Source: Aromatoleum toluolicum (lineage in GTDB: Bacteria > Pseudomonadota > Gammaproteobacteria > Burkholderiales > Rhodocyclaceae). Taken from it: 41,681 bases of DNA. Position 1 is the stretch's first letter; every line of letters starts with the position of its first letter. Shown here piece after piece: positions 1-7,838 of this stretch. The notes beneath the pieces are model-generated. The model did not search any database. It was given only the letters and a program-made list of their open reading frames with translations, and was not told the DNA's origin. Position numbers and translations under genes: made by a program. The DNA lies in assembly GCF_012911005.2 (NCBI RefSeq), contig NZ_WTVS01000052.1, forward strand, positions 1 through 41,681, written 5' to 3'.

Positions 1-389
1 ACATCGAGCGCGGCAAGAGCCTCATCGTGCGCCAGACCGGCAGCAGCGACACGCCGGACGAGGAGGGCCGGGTCAAGGTCTTCTTCGAACTCAACGGCCA
101 GCCGCGCCTGCAGCGCATCCCCAAGGCCGGCGCCGCGCCCACGGGACGGCGCCATCCGAAGATGGACGAAGCGAACCCCAACCACGTCGGCGCGCCGATG
201 CCCGGCGCCGTGGTGACGGTCGCGGTGCATACCGGGCAGAAGATCGCCAAGGGCACGCCGCTGGTGTCGATCGAGGCGATGAAGATGGAAACCGCGCTCA
301 CCGCCGAGCGCGACGGCGTTGTGAAGGCGGTGTTCGTGAAGCCCGGCGACAAGGTCGCGGCCAAGGATCTGCTGGTCGAGCTGCAGTAG
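1..389 (+). CDS. pyc: Pyruvate carboxylase, C-terminal end (partial, cut by window start)
   Basis: The reading frame is already open at base 3 and runs to TAG at 387-389, so only about the last 128 residues are present. The first part (GKSLIVRQ, then VFFELNGQPR) matches the tail of the carboxyltransferase/allosteric region of pyruvate carboxylases. The last ~75 residues form a biotinyl (BCCP) domain with the signature EAMKMET; the biotinylated lysine codon is at 282-284. Pyruvate carboxylase makes oxaloacetate from pyruvate, bicarbonate and ATP in the cytoplasm. A biotinyl subunit of another acyl-CoA carboxylase or of oxaloacetate decarboxylase is less likely because of the FFELNGQPR segment. 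The apparent GTG at 27 is internal, not a start. Confidence 0.88.
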   Translation, partial: IERGKSLIVRQTGSSDTPDEEGRVKVFFELNGQPRLQRIPKAGAAPTGRRHPKMDEANPNHVGAPMPGAVVTVAVHTGQKIAKGTPLVSIEAMKMETALTAERDGVVKAVFVKPGDKVAAKDLLVELQ

Positions 390-438
390 GCGGGCCGCAC
401 AAGGAGTTCTCCCCCTCCCTCTCCAGAGGGGATTTCAC

Positions 439-468
439 GTCCGGGTCATGGTGCCCGGACATTTTTTT
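439..468 (+). terminator. Rho-independent terminator after pyc
   Basis: A perfect 7-bp stem, GTCCGGG (439-445) and CCCGGAC (454-460), with an 8-nt loop is followed by A and seven T residues (462-468). It lies 50 bp past the pyc stop codon and reads in the pyc direction. The opposite strand has no T-run after the stem, so it would not obviously end the convergent maiA transcript. Confidence 0.8.
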
Positions 469-510
469 GTCCGGCCGCGACGCGCTGCCCCGCTCTCCGG
501 GGAGGTCCGG

Positions 511-1158
511 CTACTCCGCGTCGGGCTGCTGGCCGGGCGCCGCGCGCTGAAAGGCATCGAGCGCCGCGCAGCGCTCGACGATGCCCATCACGGTCGGGAT
601 CCCCGACAGGTCGCAGTCGAAGCGCTGCGCGTTGAACACCTGCGGCACGAGGCAGCAGTCGGCCAGCGTGGGCGTATCGCCGTGGCAGAAGAGGCCGGTG
701 CGCGGGTCCGTGGCGAGCATGGACTCCACCGCCGACAGGCCGATCGCGATCCAGTGGCGGTACCACGCGTTCTTCTGCGCGTCGTTCACGCCCAGTTCGT
801 GCACCAGGTAGCGCAGCACGCGCAGGTTGTTCACCGGGTGGATGTCGCACGCGATCGCCTGCGCAATCGCGCGGATGCGCGCGCGCTCGGCGGGGCTGCC
901 CGGCAGCAGCGCGGGCTGCGGATGCACCTCGTCGAGGTATTCGATGATCGCGAGCGATTGCTGCAGCACGTTCCCGTCGTCGACCAGCGTCGGCACCAGC
1001 CCGGCCGGATTCAGCGCAAGGTAGTCCGCCTGCCGCTGCTCGCCGCCATTGCGCACGAGATGAACGGGGACCGCCTCGTATTCGAGCTGCTTGAGGTGCA
1101 GCGCAATGCGCACGCGGTAGGCGGCCGAGCTGCGGAAATAGGTGTAGAGCTTCAACAT
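511..1158 (-). CDS. maiA: Zeta-class glutathione S-transferase, probable maleylacetoacetate (or maleylpyruvate) isomerase
   Basis: A 215-residue protein of the usual family length. It starts MLKLYTYFRSSAAYRVRIAL, which holds the zeta-class SSxxxRVRIAL active-site motif with the two serines near residues 10-11, followed by a thioredoxin-fold glutathione site (NPAGLVPTLVDDG, QSLAIIEYL). The all-helical C-terminal domain has the typical NNLRVLRYL segment. Enzymes of this class use glutathione for cis-trans isomerisation of maleylacetoacetate (tyrosine/homogentisate breakdown) or maleylpyruvate (gentisate pathway); which one applies cannot be read from the sequence. The frame is open upstream to 1431, but the conserved N-terminus fixes ATG at 1158. 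No homogentisate or gentisate genes are adjacent, so it may act for a pathway encoded elsewhere. It lies 182 bp downstream of kup on the same strand. Confidence 0.85.
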   Translation of the reverse strand: MLKLYTYFRSSAAYRVRIALHLKQLEYEAVPVHLVRNGGEQRQADYLALNPAGLVPTLVDDGNVLQQSLAIIEYLDEVHPQPALLPGSPAERARIRAIAQAIACDIHPVNNLRVLRYLVHELGVNDAQKNAWYRHWIAIGLSAVESMLATDPRTGLFCHGDTPTLADCCLVPQVFNAQRFDCDLSGIPTVMGIVERCAALDAFQRAAPGQQPDAE

Positions 1159-1340
1159 TGCAGCACTTCCATGAATTCGAGGTGTGGGACGAGTTGGGGC
1201 GAGTTGGGGCGACGCGGTGAAACGGGCGCCGGCCCTGCCGTGCAGACCGTTTACCGTGACCGACGGCGCGACTCCGGTCAATAGGCCACTTCCAGCGCAG
1301 TTCTCGACTCCGTCCGTCCCGGTCACGAAGGACTGCATCG

Positions 1341-3218
1341 TTACAGCAGCACCTGCGTCCCCAGTTCGACGACCTGATTGGGCGGGAGGCGGAAATAGGT
1401 CGCGGCTCCCTCGGCCTGCCTGCTCATCCACGAAAACAGTGCGCAGCGCCAGTGCGGTAGCGCGCCCGGGCCGTCGACGATCACGGAGCGCGCGACGAAA
1501 TAGGTCGTCAGCATCGGTTCCAGGATCAGGCCCAGCCTGTCCGCACCCCTGAGCGCGTTCGGCAGGTCCGGCTCCTCGCGGAACCCGAAATGAACGTCGA
1601 CCTGATAGATGTCGGGCCCGAGCCGGTGCAGGCGCAGGCGTTCGTCTTCGGCAACGTAGGGCACTTCCTCGCTGATGACATGCAGGAACACGGTCTGTTC
1701 GTGCATGACCTTGTAATGCTTCAGGTTATGGAACAATGCGCTCGGAACGACGCTGGTGTCCGAGGTGAGGTAAACGGCGGTGCCGGCGACCTTGGGCACG
1801 TCCGGATGAGGGCCGTGCACGAAGCCGTCCATCGGTACGTCGATCTTCCGTCGCTGTTCGGAGACCAGCGCACTGCCATCCTTCCAACTGGTGAGAGCGA
1901 TGAAGATGAGTGCGCCGAGCACCAGCGGAAACCATCCTCCGGCCGCAATCTTCGTGAGGTTCGAGCCGAGGAAGGCACATTCCAGCAAGGCGAAGAGTCC
2001 CAGGCCGGCAATGATCGGCAGCCGGAAGCGGCCGGGAACAGCGATGGTGACGAAGATGGTGAGCACCGTGGTGATGATCATCGTGCCCGATACCGCGATG
2101 CCGTACGCCGCCGCGAGCGCGTTGGACGAGCGGAATTCCAGCACCAGCAGCACCACGGCCACCAGCATCAGCCAGTTGACGCTGGGAACGTAGATCTGGC
2201 CGCGCTCGCTGTCCGACGTGTGCAGGATGCGCACGCGCGGCAGGTAACCGAGTCGCGATGCCTGCAGCGTCATCGAATACGCGCCCGAGATCGTCGCCTG
2301 CGAGGCGATCACCGTTGCCGCGGTCGCAAGGCCGACGAGCGGGAAGACGAACCAGTCCGGTGCCAGCAGGTAGAACGGATTCTCGACCGCAGTCGGGTCG
2401 CGCAGGACCAGCGCGCCCTGACCGAAGTAGTTGATCAGCAGGGCGGGGCAGACCAGGCCGTACCACGCGACGCGAACCGCCTTTGCGCCGAAGTGGCCCA
2501 TGTCGGCGTATAGGGCCTCGCCGCCGGTCAGTGCAAGGAATACCGCCGACAACAGCAGGAACGCAGCGTGCGGCTGTTCCAGCGCGAAGCGCAAGGCGTG
2601 GGCCGGGTTGATCGCGGCCAGCACCTGCGGTGTCTGGACGATCGAGTGCAGGCCCAGCACCGCGAGCGTTGCGAACCAGACCAGGGTCACGGGGCCGAAC
2701 AGGGTACCGACGCGGCTCGTGCCGTGCTTCTGGATCAGGAACAGGCTGACCAGGATGCCGATCGTGATCGGTACGACCAGCCGCTCGAAGTCCGGCGCCG
2801 CCACCGCGATGCCTTCCACGGCCGACAGGACGGAGATCGCCGGCGTGATGATCGCGTCGCCGTAAAAGAGCGCCGCCGCGAAGATCCCGGCGCCGATGAC
2901 CATCGCCGCGAGCCGCCGCGTGCCGGATGCGCGGCGGTGGGCGAGGGCGGTCAGGGCGAGCACGCCGCCTTCACCGTCATTGTCGTGGTTCAGGACGACC
3001 CACACGTACTTGACCGAGATGATCAGCATCATTGCCCAGAAGAACGCCGACAGCGTGGCGAGAACGGTTGTCTCGTTCACCGCCAGCGCGTGCGAGCCGT
3101 GGAACGCCTCCTTGAACGCATACAGCGGGCTGGTGCCGATGTCGCCGTACACGATGCCGAGCGCCGCCAGTGCGAGGGCGCCCAGGCTGCTGCGCGAATG
3201 ATCCTGGTTTGCGGACAT
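1341..3218 (-). CDS. kup: Low-affinity K+ uptake transporter Kup
   Basis: A 625-residue protein, nearly the same length as E. coli Kup (622). The N-terminal motif LGIVYGDIGTSPLYAFKEAF is diagnostic of the KUP/HAK/KT family. About twelve hydrophobic segments fill the first ~450 residues, followed by a soluble C-terminal domain of ~170 residues. It imports K+ with protons across the inner membrane. ATG at 3218 is chosen because the protein then begins MSANQDHSR shortly before TM1; the open frame to 3278 would overlap kdpE and has no visible ribosome site. It begins 34 bp after the kdpE stop, so kdpD-kdpE-kup is probably one transcription unit, suggesting that this KdpDE pair may control K+ uptake through Kup. 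Confidence 0.95.
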   Translation of the reverse strand: MSANQDHSRSSLGALALAALGIVYGDIGTSPLYAFKEAFHGSHALAVNETTVLATLSAFFWAMMLIISVKYVWVVLNHDNDGEGGVLALTALAHRRASGTRRLAAMVIGAGIFAAALFYGDAIITPAISVLSAVEGIAVAAPDFERLVVPITIGILVSLFLIQKHGTSRVGTLFGPVTLVWFATLAVLGLHSIVQTPQVLAAINPAHALRFALEQPHAAFLLLSAVFLALTGGEALYADMGHFGAKAVRVAWYGLVCPALLINYFGQGALVLRDPTAVENPFYLLAPDWFVFPLVGLATAATVIASQATISGAYSMTLQASRLGYLPRVRILHTSDSERGQIYVPSVNWLMLVAVVLLVLEFRSSNALAAAYGIAVSGTMIITTVLTIFVTIAVPGRFRLPIIAGLGLFALLECAFLGSNLTKIAAGGWFPLVLGALIFIALTSWKDGSALVSEQRRKIDVPMDGFVHGPHPDVPKVAGTAVYLTSDTSVVPSALFHNLKHYKVMHEQTVFLHVISEEVPYVAEDERLRLHRLGPDIYQVDVHFGFREEPDLPNALRGADRLGLILEPMLTTYFVARSVIVDGPGALPHWRCALFSWMSRQAEGAATYFRLPPNQVVELGTQVLL

Positions 3219-3252
3219 GATGAATTCCCGTAGAAGGCGAAGGAAGGGCCGG

Positions 3253-3945
3253 TCAGGCCTGGAAGCGGTAACCGACACCGATTTCGGTGCGCAGATGCAC
3301 CGGCTGAGTGGGGTCCGCCTCCAGCTTCTGCCGCAGATGCCCCACGTAGATGCGCAGGTAATGGGTGCTGTCGACGTAGGCCGGCCCCCACACCTCGCGC
3401 AGCAGTTGGCGATGCGTCATGACCTTGCCGGCGTTGGCGAGCAGCACGACCAGCAGCCGATATTCGCGTGCCGTCAGATGCACCGGCTCACCCCCGCGCA
3501 GCACGGTGCGGTGCGCGAGATCGACATCCACATCGCCGAAGTGCACCTCCGCCGCGCCCGCGTCCGTGCCGCCCTCGGTGCGGCGCAGCAGGGCGCGGAC
3601 GCGCGCGAGCAGTTCGCCCACGGAGAAGGGTTTTGTCAGATAGTCGTCCGCGCCCGCATCGAGCGCCGTGATCTTGTCGTTCTCGTCGGAGCGTGCCGAA
3701 AGGATCAGCACCGGCATCCGCGACCAGTCGCGTACCGCACGCACGAAGTCGACGCCGTCGCCGTCGGGCAGCCCGAGGTCGAGGATGGCGAGGTCGGGCT
3801 TCCCCGATGCCGCCTCGCCTACCGCCTGCTGCACGGTCGACGCCTCGAGCACCTGGTACGCCGCTTTCTCCAGCGTCTGGCGGATGAAGTGACGGATCTG
3901 CAGTTCATCCTCGATGACGAGGATGCGGGCCTGGTGCGCGTTCAT
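3253..3945 (-). CDS. kdpE: KdpE-like OmpR-family response regulator
   Basis: A 230-residue protein with an N-terminal receiver domain (acidic pocket E12/D13, phospho-acceptor D56 in AILDLGLPDG, conserved K105 in LTKPFS) and a C-terminal winged-helix DNA-binding domain (LTAREYRLL, then HYLRIYVGHLRQKLE, ending EIGVGYRF). It matches KdpE in length and in the VGHLRQKLE region. Its ATG overlaps the kdpD stop by 4 bp (3942-3945), so the two are translationally coupled. In E. coli KdpE activates kdpFABC under K+ limitation; here the following gene is kup and no kdpFABC is seen, so the target set is probably different. Confidence 0.92.
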   Translation of the reverse strand: MNAHQARILVIEDELQIRHFIRQTLEKAAYQVLEASTVQQAVGEAASGKPDLAILDLGLPDGDGVDFVRAVRDWSRMPVLILSARSDENDKITALDAGADDYLTKPFSVGELLARVRALLRRTEGGTDAGAAEVHFGDVDVDLAHRTVLRGGEPVHLTAREYRLLVVLLANAGKVMTHRQLLREVWGPAYVDSTHYLRIYVGHLRQKLEADPTQPVHLRTEIGVGYRFQA

Positions 3946-5486
3946 GACGCGGCTCCCGCCGGGTCCGCAGGTTCGGGTTCGATGTCCGGCGGTTCGCCGC
4001 CACACGGCAGCGCGATGCGGACGCAGGCACCGCCCCCGGGCCGGTTCGAGGCGCTGACCTGTCCGCCATGCGCATCGATGACGGCCCGGCAGATCGCCAG
4101 CCCCAGGCCGAATCCGGGAGTCGGCAACTGCGGTGCGCCGCGCTCGAACAGCTCGAAGATGCGCGCCAGGCTGTCCGCCGGAAACCCCTCGCCGCGGTCG
4201 CAAACCTCGATCACGAGGCCCCCCGCGTCGTCCGTCGCCACGTCGATCGTCACAGGTGCGCCGGCCGGCGAATACTTCGCGGCATTCTCCAGCAGGTTGC
4301 AGAACACCCGCTCCATCAGCACCGCGTCCATCGCGACAAGGGGGAGGTCCGGCGGCATGGATACCTTCACCGGGTGCTCGCGCAAGGCCTCGCCCAGCAG
4401 CTGGATGCTCGCGCCGATCACCTCGTCGATCGCCTGCCACTCCTTCCGCAGGCGTACCTGCCCCGCCTGCAGGCGGGCCATGTCGAGCAGCTTTTCGACC
4501 ATCTCGTGCAGCCGTCCGGCCTGATCCCGGATCGCGCGAGCGATGTCGCGCTGCTCTCCGCTCAAGGGGGCGTCGGCCAGCGCCAGCGTATCGGCGAGGC
4601 CGAACAGCACCGTCAGGGGCGTGCGGATGTCGTGCGAAATGGACGAAAGGATCGAACTGCGAAGCCGCTCGGCCTCCGTTTCCATGCGGCTCGCCTGCGC
4701 AAGGTCCACCAAGTGCAGCCGTTCGAGCGCGATCGCAGTCACGGAGGCCACGGCTTCCAGCATCGGCCGCAGCAGGTCGAGCCCGTCGCGACCGCAGTCC
4801 CGCACCAGCAATACACCGTGGCGGCGGGTCGCGCCGTTCAGCGGAAAAAGCAGGGTCGGCCCGTTCGGGCCGCTGGTACTGCAGGACGGGTCGCTCGCCT
4901 GACTCCGGAACACGGCATCGAGTACCAGCGACTCGTCGAGCCCGAGCGCGGACGTGCCGGGGGGAAATCGGTGCAACTGCCCGTCGGCATCGGGCAGGAA
5001 GAAGAGGGGCTGCCCGTCGGTCTGCTCGCGTACGAACGTGGCTACGTGCTGCACGGCCTGTTCGGGCGATATTGCGCCGGCCAGACTGCGCGCGAGGGCG
5101 TAAAGTGCCACGGAGTGCGCCTCGCGGTCGCTCGCCTCGCGTGCGCTCGCCTGCAGGCTGGTCGTCAGATGGCTGATGAACAGCGACACGGTCAGCATCA
5201 CCGCAAAGGTGACGAGGTACTGCACGTCGCTGACCATGAACGAGAGATGCGGCGGAACGAAGAAGAAGTCAAACAGCGCAACGCTGACGAAGCTCGCCAC
5301 CACCGCTTCGGATCGCCCGAGGCGCGCGGCGATGAAGACCACCGTGAGCAGCAGGAGCATCGCGATGTTGGTGAGATCCAGTACGTCGCGCAGCGGCAGG
5401 CAGATCGCGACCGCGAGGCCGCAGGCGGCCAGTGCGAGCACATGGCTGGAGATCGATGGCGGATGCTTTCTGGAGTCGTTTCGCAT
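3942..5486 (-). CDS. kdpD: Short KdpD-like sensor histidine kinase (DUF4118 membrane domain, no N-terminal KdpD/Usp domains)
   Basis: A 514-residue protein, against about 895 for E. coli KdpD. Residues ~14-110 hold four close transmembrane segments of the DUF4118 type. Residues ~125-260 form a GAF-like region. A complete kinase core follows: H-box H285 (SISHDIRTPL), N-box N401 (NLLENAAKYS), G-boxes DRGEGFP (430) and GFGLGLAICR (458). The cytoplasmic KdpD N-terminal ATP-binding domain and Usp domain are absent. The open frame continues upstream to 5687 but shows no KdpD features there, so ATG at 5486 is preferred; its ribosome site is weak. It is coupled to kdpE by a 4-bp overlap. It may sense a membrane-linked cue such as K+ or turgor, but loss of the N-terminal domains means E. 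coli KdpD behaviour should not be assumed. Confidence 0.87.
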   Translation of the reverse strand: MRNDSRKHPPSISSHVLALAACGLAVAICLPLRDVLDLTNIAMLLLLTVVFIAARLGRSEAVVASFVSVALFDFFFVPPHLSFMVSDVQYLVTFAVMLTVSLFISHLTTSLQASAREASDREAHSVALYALARSLAGAISPEQAVQHVATFVREQTDGQPLFFLPDADGQLHRFPPGTSALGLDESLVLDAVFRSQASDPSCSTSGPNGPTLLFPLNGATRRHGVLLVRDCGRDGLDLLRPMLEAVASVTAIALERLHLVDLAQASRMETEAERLRSSILSSISHDIRTPLTVLFGLADTLALADAPLSGEQRDIARAIRDQAGRLHEMVEKLLDMARLQAGQVRLRKEWQAIDEVIGASIQLLGEALREHPVKVSMPPDLPLVAMDAVLMERVFCNLLENAAKYSPAGAPVTIDVATDDAGGLVIEVCDRGEGFPADSLARIFELFERGAPQLPTPGFGLGLAICRAVIDAHGGQVSASNRPGGGACVRIALPCGGEPPDIEPEPADPAGAAS

Positions 5487-5710
5487 GTTCGGTTCGTCGA
5501 TCCTCGCCCGCGGCACAGGACACCTGAGGCAGCGGGCGTGAGTTCGTCGTTGCGTCAATTCTGCCGGGGCGCAGATAAAAACGGGGTAAACGACGGGCAG
5601 GGCAGTCGGGCGCATCGCCCCCTCGCTCGATGTTCGCCCGCACTGCCGGCGGCACTTCGATCGACTAATATTGCCTGACTGCCACAACAGCGTGCTGCGA
5701 GGGGATCGCG

Positions 5711-6724
5711 ATGAGAGTGTTTCAGGTCGACACGGCGTGGACGGACGATAACCTGCGGATCGGCGAGCGCCCGGAACCGACCGCCGGCCCGGGCGAGGTC
5801 CGGCTGAAGATGCTCGCCTCTGCGCTCAACTACCGCGACCTGCTGGTGCCCCGCCGCGGCTACGGTTCGCGCATGCAGGCGTTGCCCCTGATCATGCTCA
5901 GCGACGGCGTCGGGCACATCGACCAGGTCGGCAGCGGCGTCGACGCCTACCGCATCGGCGATCGCGTCTGCCCGCTGTTCTTCTCCACCTGGCCCGGCGG
6001 CGAGCCGAGCGCCGAGCACCTCGCCTACAGCCTCGGCTGCGAGACCGACGGCACCATGGCGGAATACATGGTAGTCCCGGCCTCGACGGTCGCACCCGTG
6101 CCCGCCCACCTCGACGACACCGAGGCCGCGACCCTGCCTACCGCCGCCGTCACCGCCTGGCGCGCGCTCGTCACCGAAGGGCGGGTCACGGCCGGCGACA
6201 CCGTCCTCGTGCAGGGCACCGGGGGCGTCTCGCTGTTCGCCCTGCAATTCGCCAAGCTGCTCGGCGCCCGGGTCATCTGCACCTCGTCCAGCGACGAGAA
6301 GCTCGAACGCGCCCGCGAACTCGGCGCGGACGTCACCATCAACTACCGTGCGACCCCCGAATGGGGCCGCGTCGCGCGCGACGCCGCGGGCAGCGGCGGC
6401 GTAGACCACGTGATCGAAGTCGGCGGGCAGGGTACGCTGACGCAGTCGCTGCGCGCAGTGCGGCCGGGCGGTGCGATCAGCATGATCGGTGTGCTGGGCG
6501 GTTCCGTGATGGACGCTCCGTTGGGGCTGGTGGTCACCCGCCACGTCCGCCTGCAGGGCATCACCGTCGGCAGCCGCGAGGATTTCCTCGCGATGTCGCG
6601 CGCCGTCGCACACAGCGGCATGCGCCCCGTCGTGGACCGGACCTTCGCCTTCGAGCAACTGCGCGAAGCGATGCAGTATCTCGCCAGCGGCCGGCATTTC
6701 GGCAAGATCTGCATCCGGCACTGA
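5711..6724 (+). CDS. Zinc-free MDR-family NAD(P)-dependent alcohol dehydrogenase / quinone oxidoreductase-like protein
   Basis: A 337-residue medium-chain dehydrogenase/reductase. It has the GroES-like N-terminal fold ([27 protein letters not shown]), a nucleotide-binding Rossmann domain ([22 protein letters not shown] near residues 170-195, a variant of GxGxxG) and a C-terminal region ending FGKICIRH. The GHE zinc motif is replaced (LSDGVGHI) and the structural-zinc cysteine cluster is missing, so it belongs with the quinone oxidoreductase-like branch rather than zinc alcohol dehydrogenases. The substrate is unknown. ATG at 5711 follows GAGGGG. It diverges from kdpD across 224 bp and is followed after 17 bp by the YaiI-like gene. 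Confidence 0.85.
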   Translation: MRVFQVDTAWTDDNLRIGERPEPTAGPGEVRLKMLASALNYRDLLVPRRGYGSRMQALPLIMLSDGVGHIDQVGSGVDAYRIGDRVCPLFFSTWPGGEPSAEHLAYSLGCETDGTMAEYMVVPASTVAPVPAHLDDTEAATLPTAAVTAWRALVTEGRVTAGDTVLVQGTGGVSLFALQFAKLLGARVICTSSSDEKLERARELGADVTINYRATPEWGRVARDAAGSGGVDHVIEVGGQGTLTQSLRAVRPGGAISMIGVLGGSVMDAPLGLVVTRHVRLQGITVGSREDFLAMSRAVAHSGMRPVVDRTFAFEQLREAMQYLASGRHFGKICIRH

Positions 6725-6741
6725 GCGGCAGGACACATTCC

Positions 6742-7179
6742 ATGCAAATCTGGGTCGATGCCGACGCCTGCCCCGGCGTCATCAAGGAAATCCTCTTCCG
6801 CGCCGCCGAGCGCACCCGGCGCCCGCTCACCCTGGTCGCCAACCAGTACCTGCGCATTCCCGCGTCCCCGCTGATCCGCATGATCCAGGTGCCGGGCGGC
6901 CTCGACGAGGCCGACAAATACATCGCCGCGCACGTGCAGGCCGGGGATGTGGTCATCACCGCAGACATCCCCCTCGCCGCCGCAATCGTCGAAAAGGACG
7001 CCCACGCGCTATCGCCTCGGGGCGAACTCTACGGCAAGGAAAACATCCGCGAGCTGCTCGACCTGCGCAACTTCATGGACACCCTGCGCAGCACCGGCGT
7101 CGAAACAGGCGGCCCGGCGGCGTTCAATGCCGGGGACAGGCAGGCGTTCGCGAACCGGCTGGATCGCTTGCTGAAGTAG
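6742..7179 (+). CDS. YaiI/YqxD family protein (DUF188)
   Basis: A 145-residue protein with the full DUF188 signature: [20 protein letters not shown] at the start, then [22 protein letters not shown] and GELYGKENI. The family resembles PIN-like nucleases in its acidic residues (D5, D7, D31-type positions), but its function is not established. Family members are usually ~150 residues, so this one is complete. ATG at 6742 lies 17 bp after the MDR gene stop, so the two are probably co-transcribed. Confidence 0.9.
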   Translation: MQIWVDADACPGVIKEILFRAAERTRRPLTLVANQYLRIPASPLIRMIQVPGGLDEADKYIAAHVQAGDVVITADIPLAAAIVEKDAHALSPRGELYGKENIRELLDLRNFMDTLRSTGVETGGPAAFNAGDRQAFANRLDRLLK

Positions 7180-7312
7180 GGGGCGGAGCGCAAGGGGGCG
7201 TCCTCCGGCCATGACCTGCCTGTGGCGATTTTCGCGAATCCGACGTTGCGGGACCGCCCATCCGTCAGCGGCCATTCACGTCGCCACCGCAGCGCTGCGG
7301 TGAACCATCGGA

Positions 7313-7683
7313 TCAAGCGATCAGCGCCGAGCGCACGCACTCCAGTCGCTCGCGAACCTCATGTGCGACGCGGCCGATCTCGGGGTCGCGGGTCAGCTGC
7401 AGCACGGCCACCGGATCCATGAAAGCGACGACGATTTGGCCATCGGCGTCCTCGCGAACGACGACGTTGCACGGCAGCAGCAGTCCGATGTCGGGTTCTG
7501 CAGTCAGCGCCTGATCGGCCAGCGGGGGATTGCAGGCGCCGAGGATGCGATAGGGGCGCCCGTCGATCCCCAGCTTGGCATCGTGGCCTGCACGTCGATG
7601 TCGGTCAGTACCCCGAAGCCCTCGACCTTGAGCGCCTCGGTGACGAGCGCCACGGCTTGCGCAAAGTCCGTGGTCTTCAGCAT
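7313..7683 (-). pseudogene. DUF302 family protein, broken by a frameshift
   Basis: Two frames together make one DUF302 protein of about 123 residues. The first frame starts with ATG at 7683 ([18 protein letters not shown], then [14 protein letters not shown]) and reaches the ATG codon at 7579-7581. The second frame then carries [20 protein letters not shown], the typical LLLPCNVVV core and the end near 7313. Only two bases (CC, 7577-7578) separate the two parts, so one base is missing or two are extra. The longer open frame in this region (to 7729) has a meaningless N-terminus. DUF302 proteins are small, often periplasmic or cytoplasmic proteins of unknown function. A sequencing error at the C/G run could also explain the break. 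Confidence 0.75.
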
Positions 7684-7838
7684 GGCAGCACCCGCGGTAT
7701 CGCGCGCCGATACTGCCGAAGAAGTTCATACCCGGAATGGTTTATCGGGCATCATCGGGTCTGCATTGTCATATGAACCCGATTCGTGCAGCCCGACTCG
7801 CGGGCATGCGCCGGGCAGGATCAGTGGAACCCCGAGCG

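Noticed and set aside
448-1284. 278-codon plus-strand frame over maiA
   Set aside because: Antisense shadow of a well-recognised GST gene, without domain or ribosome-site support.
7176-7209. Possible fourth REP-like element after the YaiI-like gene
   Set aside because: It starts with GTAGGG but its arms pair poorly and the rest does not match the other three copies, so it is not listed as a feature.
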